A stretch of 64,000 bases of DNA, from positions 1,426,001 to 1,490,000 of the forward strand of contig NZ_CP143889.1 in NCBI RefSeq assembly GCF_036417355.1, given 5' to 3'. The notes beneath the pieces were generated by a model. It did not search any database. It was not told the origin of the DNA and worked only from the letters and a program-made list of their open reading frames with translations. Position 1 is the first letter of the stretch. Every line of letters starts with the position of its first letter. This document shows positions 63,743 to 64,000 of this stretch, in pieces. This stretch comes from Akkermansia sp. RCC_12PD. GTDB taxonomy: Bacteria > Verrucomicrobiota > Verrucomicrobiia > Verrucomicrobiales > Akkermansiaceae. Both the position numbers and the translations under genes were made by a program.

Positions 63743-64000
63743 TTAGTTGGCAGGAGTTTCTTTGCGGGAGGGCTGGCGGCCGGGAATGGCGCTGTCAAGC
63801 CGGGCGTTTTTAGGGATATTGTAAGTTTTGAAGATCCGCTTGTTGGCCGCTTCCATGGCTTTTCCTTCAAAGATCAGGGGGCGTTCTCCGTCTTTCAGTT
63901 CAATAATGACATATTCCGGCATTTTTTCCGGGTAAAGCAGTTTGTAGGCATGGCTGAGGCCCTTGACCTTCACGCCGTTGATTTTTTCCACGATGGCGTT
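63743..64000 (-). CDS. C-terminal end of a second HtrA/PDZ protein (truncated by window edge)
   Basis: The last 85 codons of a gene that continues past the window. The end reads NAIVEKINGVKVKGLSHAYK, a PDZ-type tail that resembles SPSIVEKVDGVQVKNFKHLN in the downstream paralogue, then EYVIIELKDGERPLIFEGKA and a polar C-terminus ending SRKETPAN. It is separated by 7 bases from the lipoprotein gene, so the two are co-transcribed tandem relatives. Whether this one keeps a catalytic triad cannot be seen. Confidence 0.75.
   Translation of the reverse strand, partial: NAIVEKINGVKVKGLSHAYKLLYPEKMPEYVIIELKDGERPLIFEGKAMEAANKRIFKTYNIPKNARLDSAIPGRQPSRKETPAN

Noticed and set aside
62257-63813. 518-codon plus-strand frame
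   Set aside because: Antisense shadow of the HtrA-like gene.

Overview
The window looks like a chromosomal segment of a Verrucomicrobiota gut mucin specialist, most probably Akkermansia muciniphila or a close relative. The grounds are a moderately high G+C Gram-negative gene set (Kdo and Lpt genes, PEP-CTERM sorting tail, autotransporter barrel), many starts with A-rich leaders and no Shine-Dalgarno, a Rho factor with a long disordered N-terminus, and tandem GH43 exo-beta-1,3-galactanase-type enzymes suited to mucin glycans. No rRNA, tRNA, CRISPR array, insertion sequence or prophage was seen.

Layout. 1-6.2 kb: the start of a membrane protein, queA, an unknown helical protein, a YbaL-type cation/proton antiporter, a methyltransferase and a CDF metal exporter. 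6.5-11 kb: a secreted unknown, yebC and rho. 11-19.3 kb (minus strand): queE, a coiled-coil protein, a serine block (aminotransferase, DUF1015, serA), and a LysR/YeiH pair. 19.5-21.8 kb: an ankyrin-tailed secreted protein and a small lipoprotein. 21.9-28.6 kb (minus): a tightly spaced six-gene run (methyltransferase, HlyD-like adaptor, two tandem alpha-toroid proteins, two tandem GH43 enzymes). 28.8-35.3 kb: a Pro/Ala-rich membrane protein, trxA, an AT-rich patch of small membrane or secreted unknowns, a C39-like cysteine peptidase and asnS. 35.4-42.7 kb: a PEP-CTERM protein, a 1053-residue autotransporter and an 889-residue unknown. 42.7-51.4 kb (minus): an envelope run (kdsA, LptC-like, LptA-like, lptB, HAD phosphatase, mpl, OmpA-like) ending in a UvrD-type helicase. 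51.7-53.6 kb: a CbiX-like/DUF6714 fusion overlapping a second unknown. 53.7-57.8 kb: a MATE pump, rpsB-tsf with a strong promoter and terminator, and a small membrane protein. 57.9-64 kb: an orphan OppF-type ATPase, a doubly frameshifted pseudogene, a frameshifted M20 amidohydrolase, an EboD-like sugar-phosphate cyclase and two HtrA-related proteins.

How the genes work together. The 44.7-51.4 kb run makes Kdo, exports LPS, recycles murein peptide and anchors to peptidoglycan. The 21.9-28.6 kb run couples galactosidases to secreted toroid proteins of unknown role. queA and queE are both queuosine genes. The serine genes form an adjacent block.

Most notable: two genes (a toroid protein and the M20 enzyme) are each broken by one extra base in a seven-C run, and removing that base restores a full-length family member in both. 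A third gene carries two frameshifts. A DegP-like lipoprotein has lost all three catalytic residues. A non-canonical HAD phosphatase sits where KdsC would be expected.
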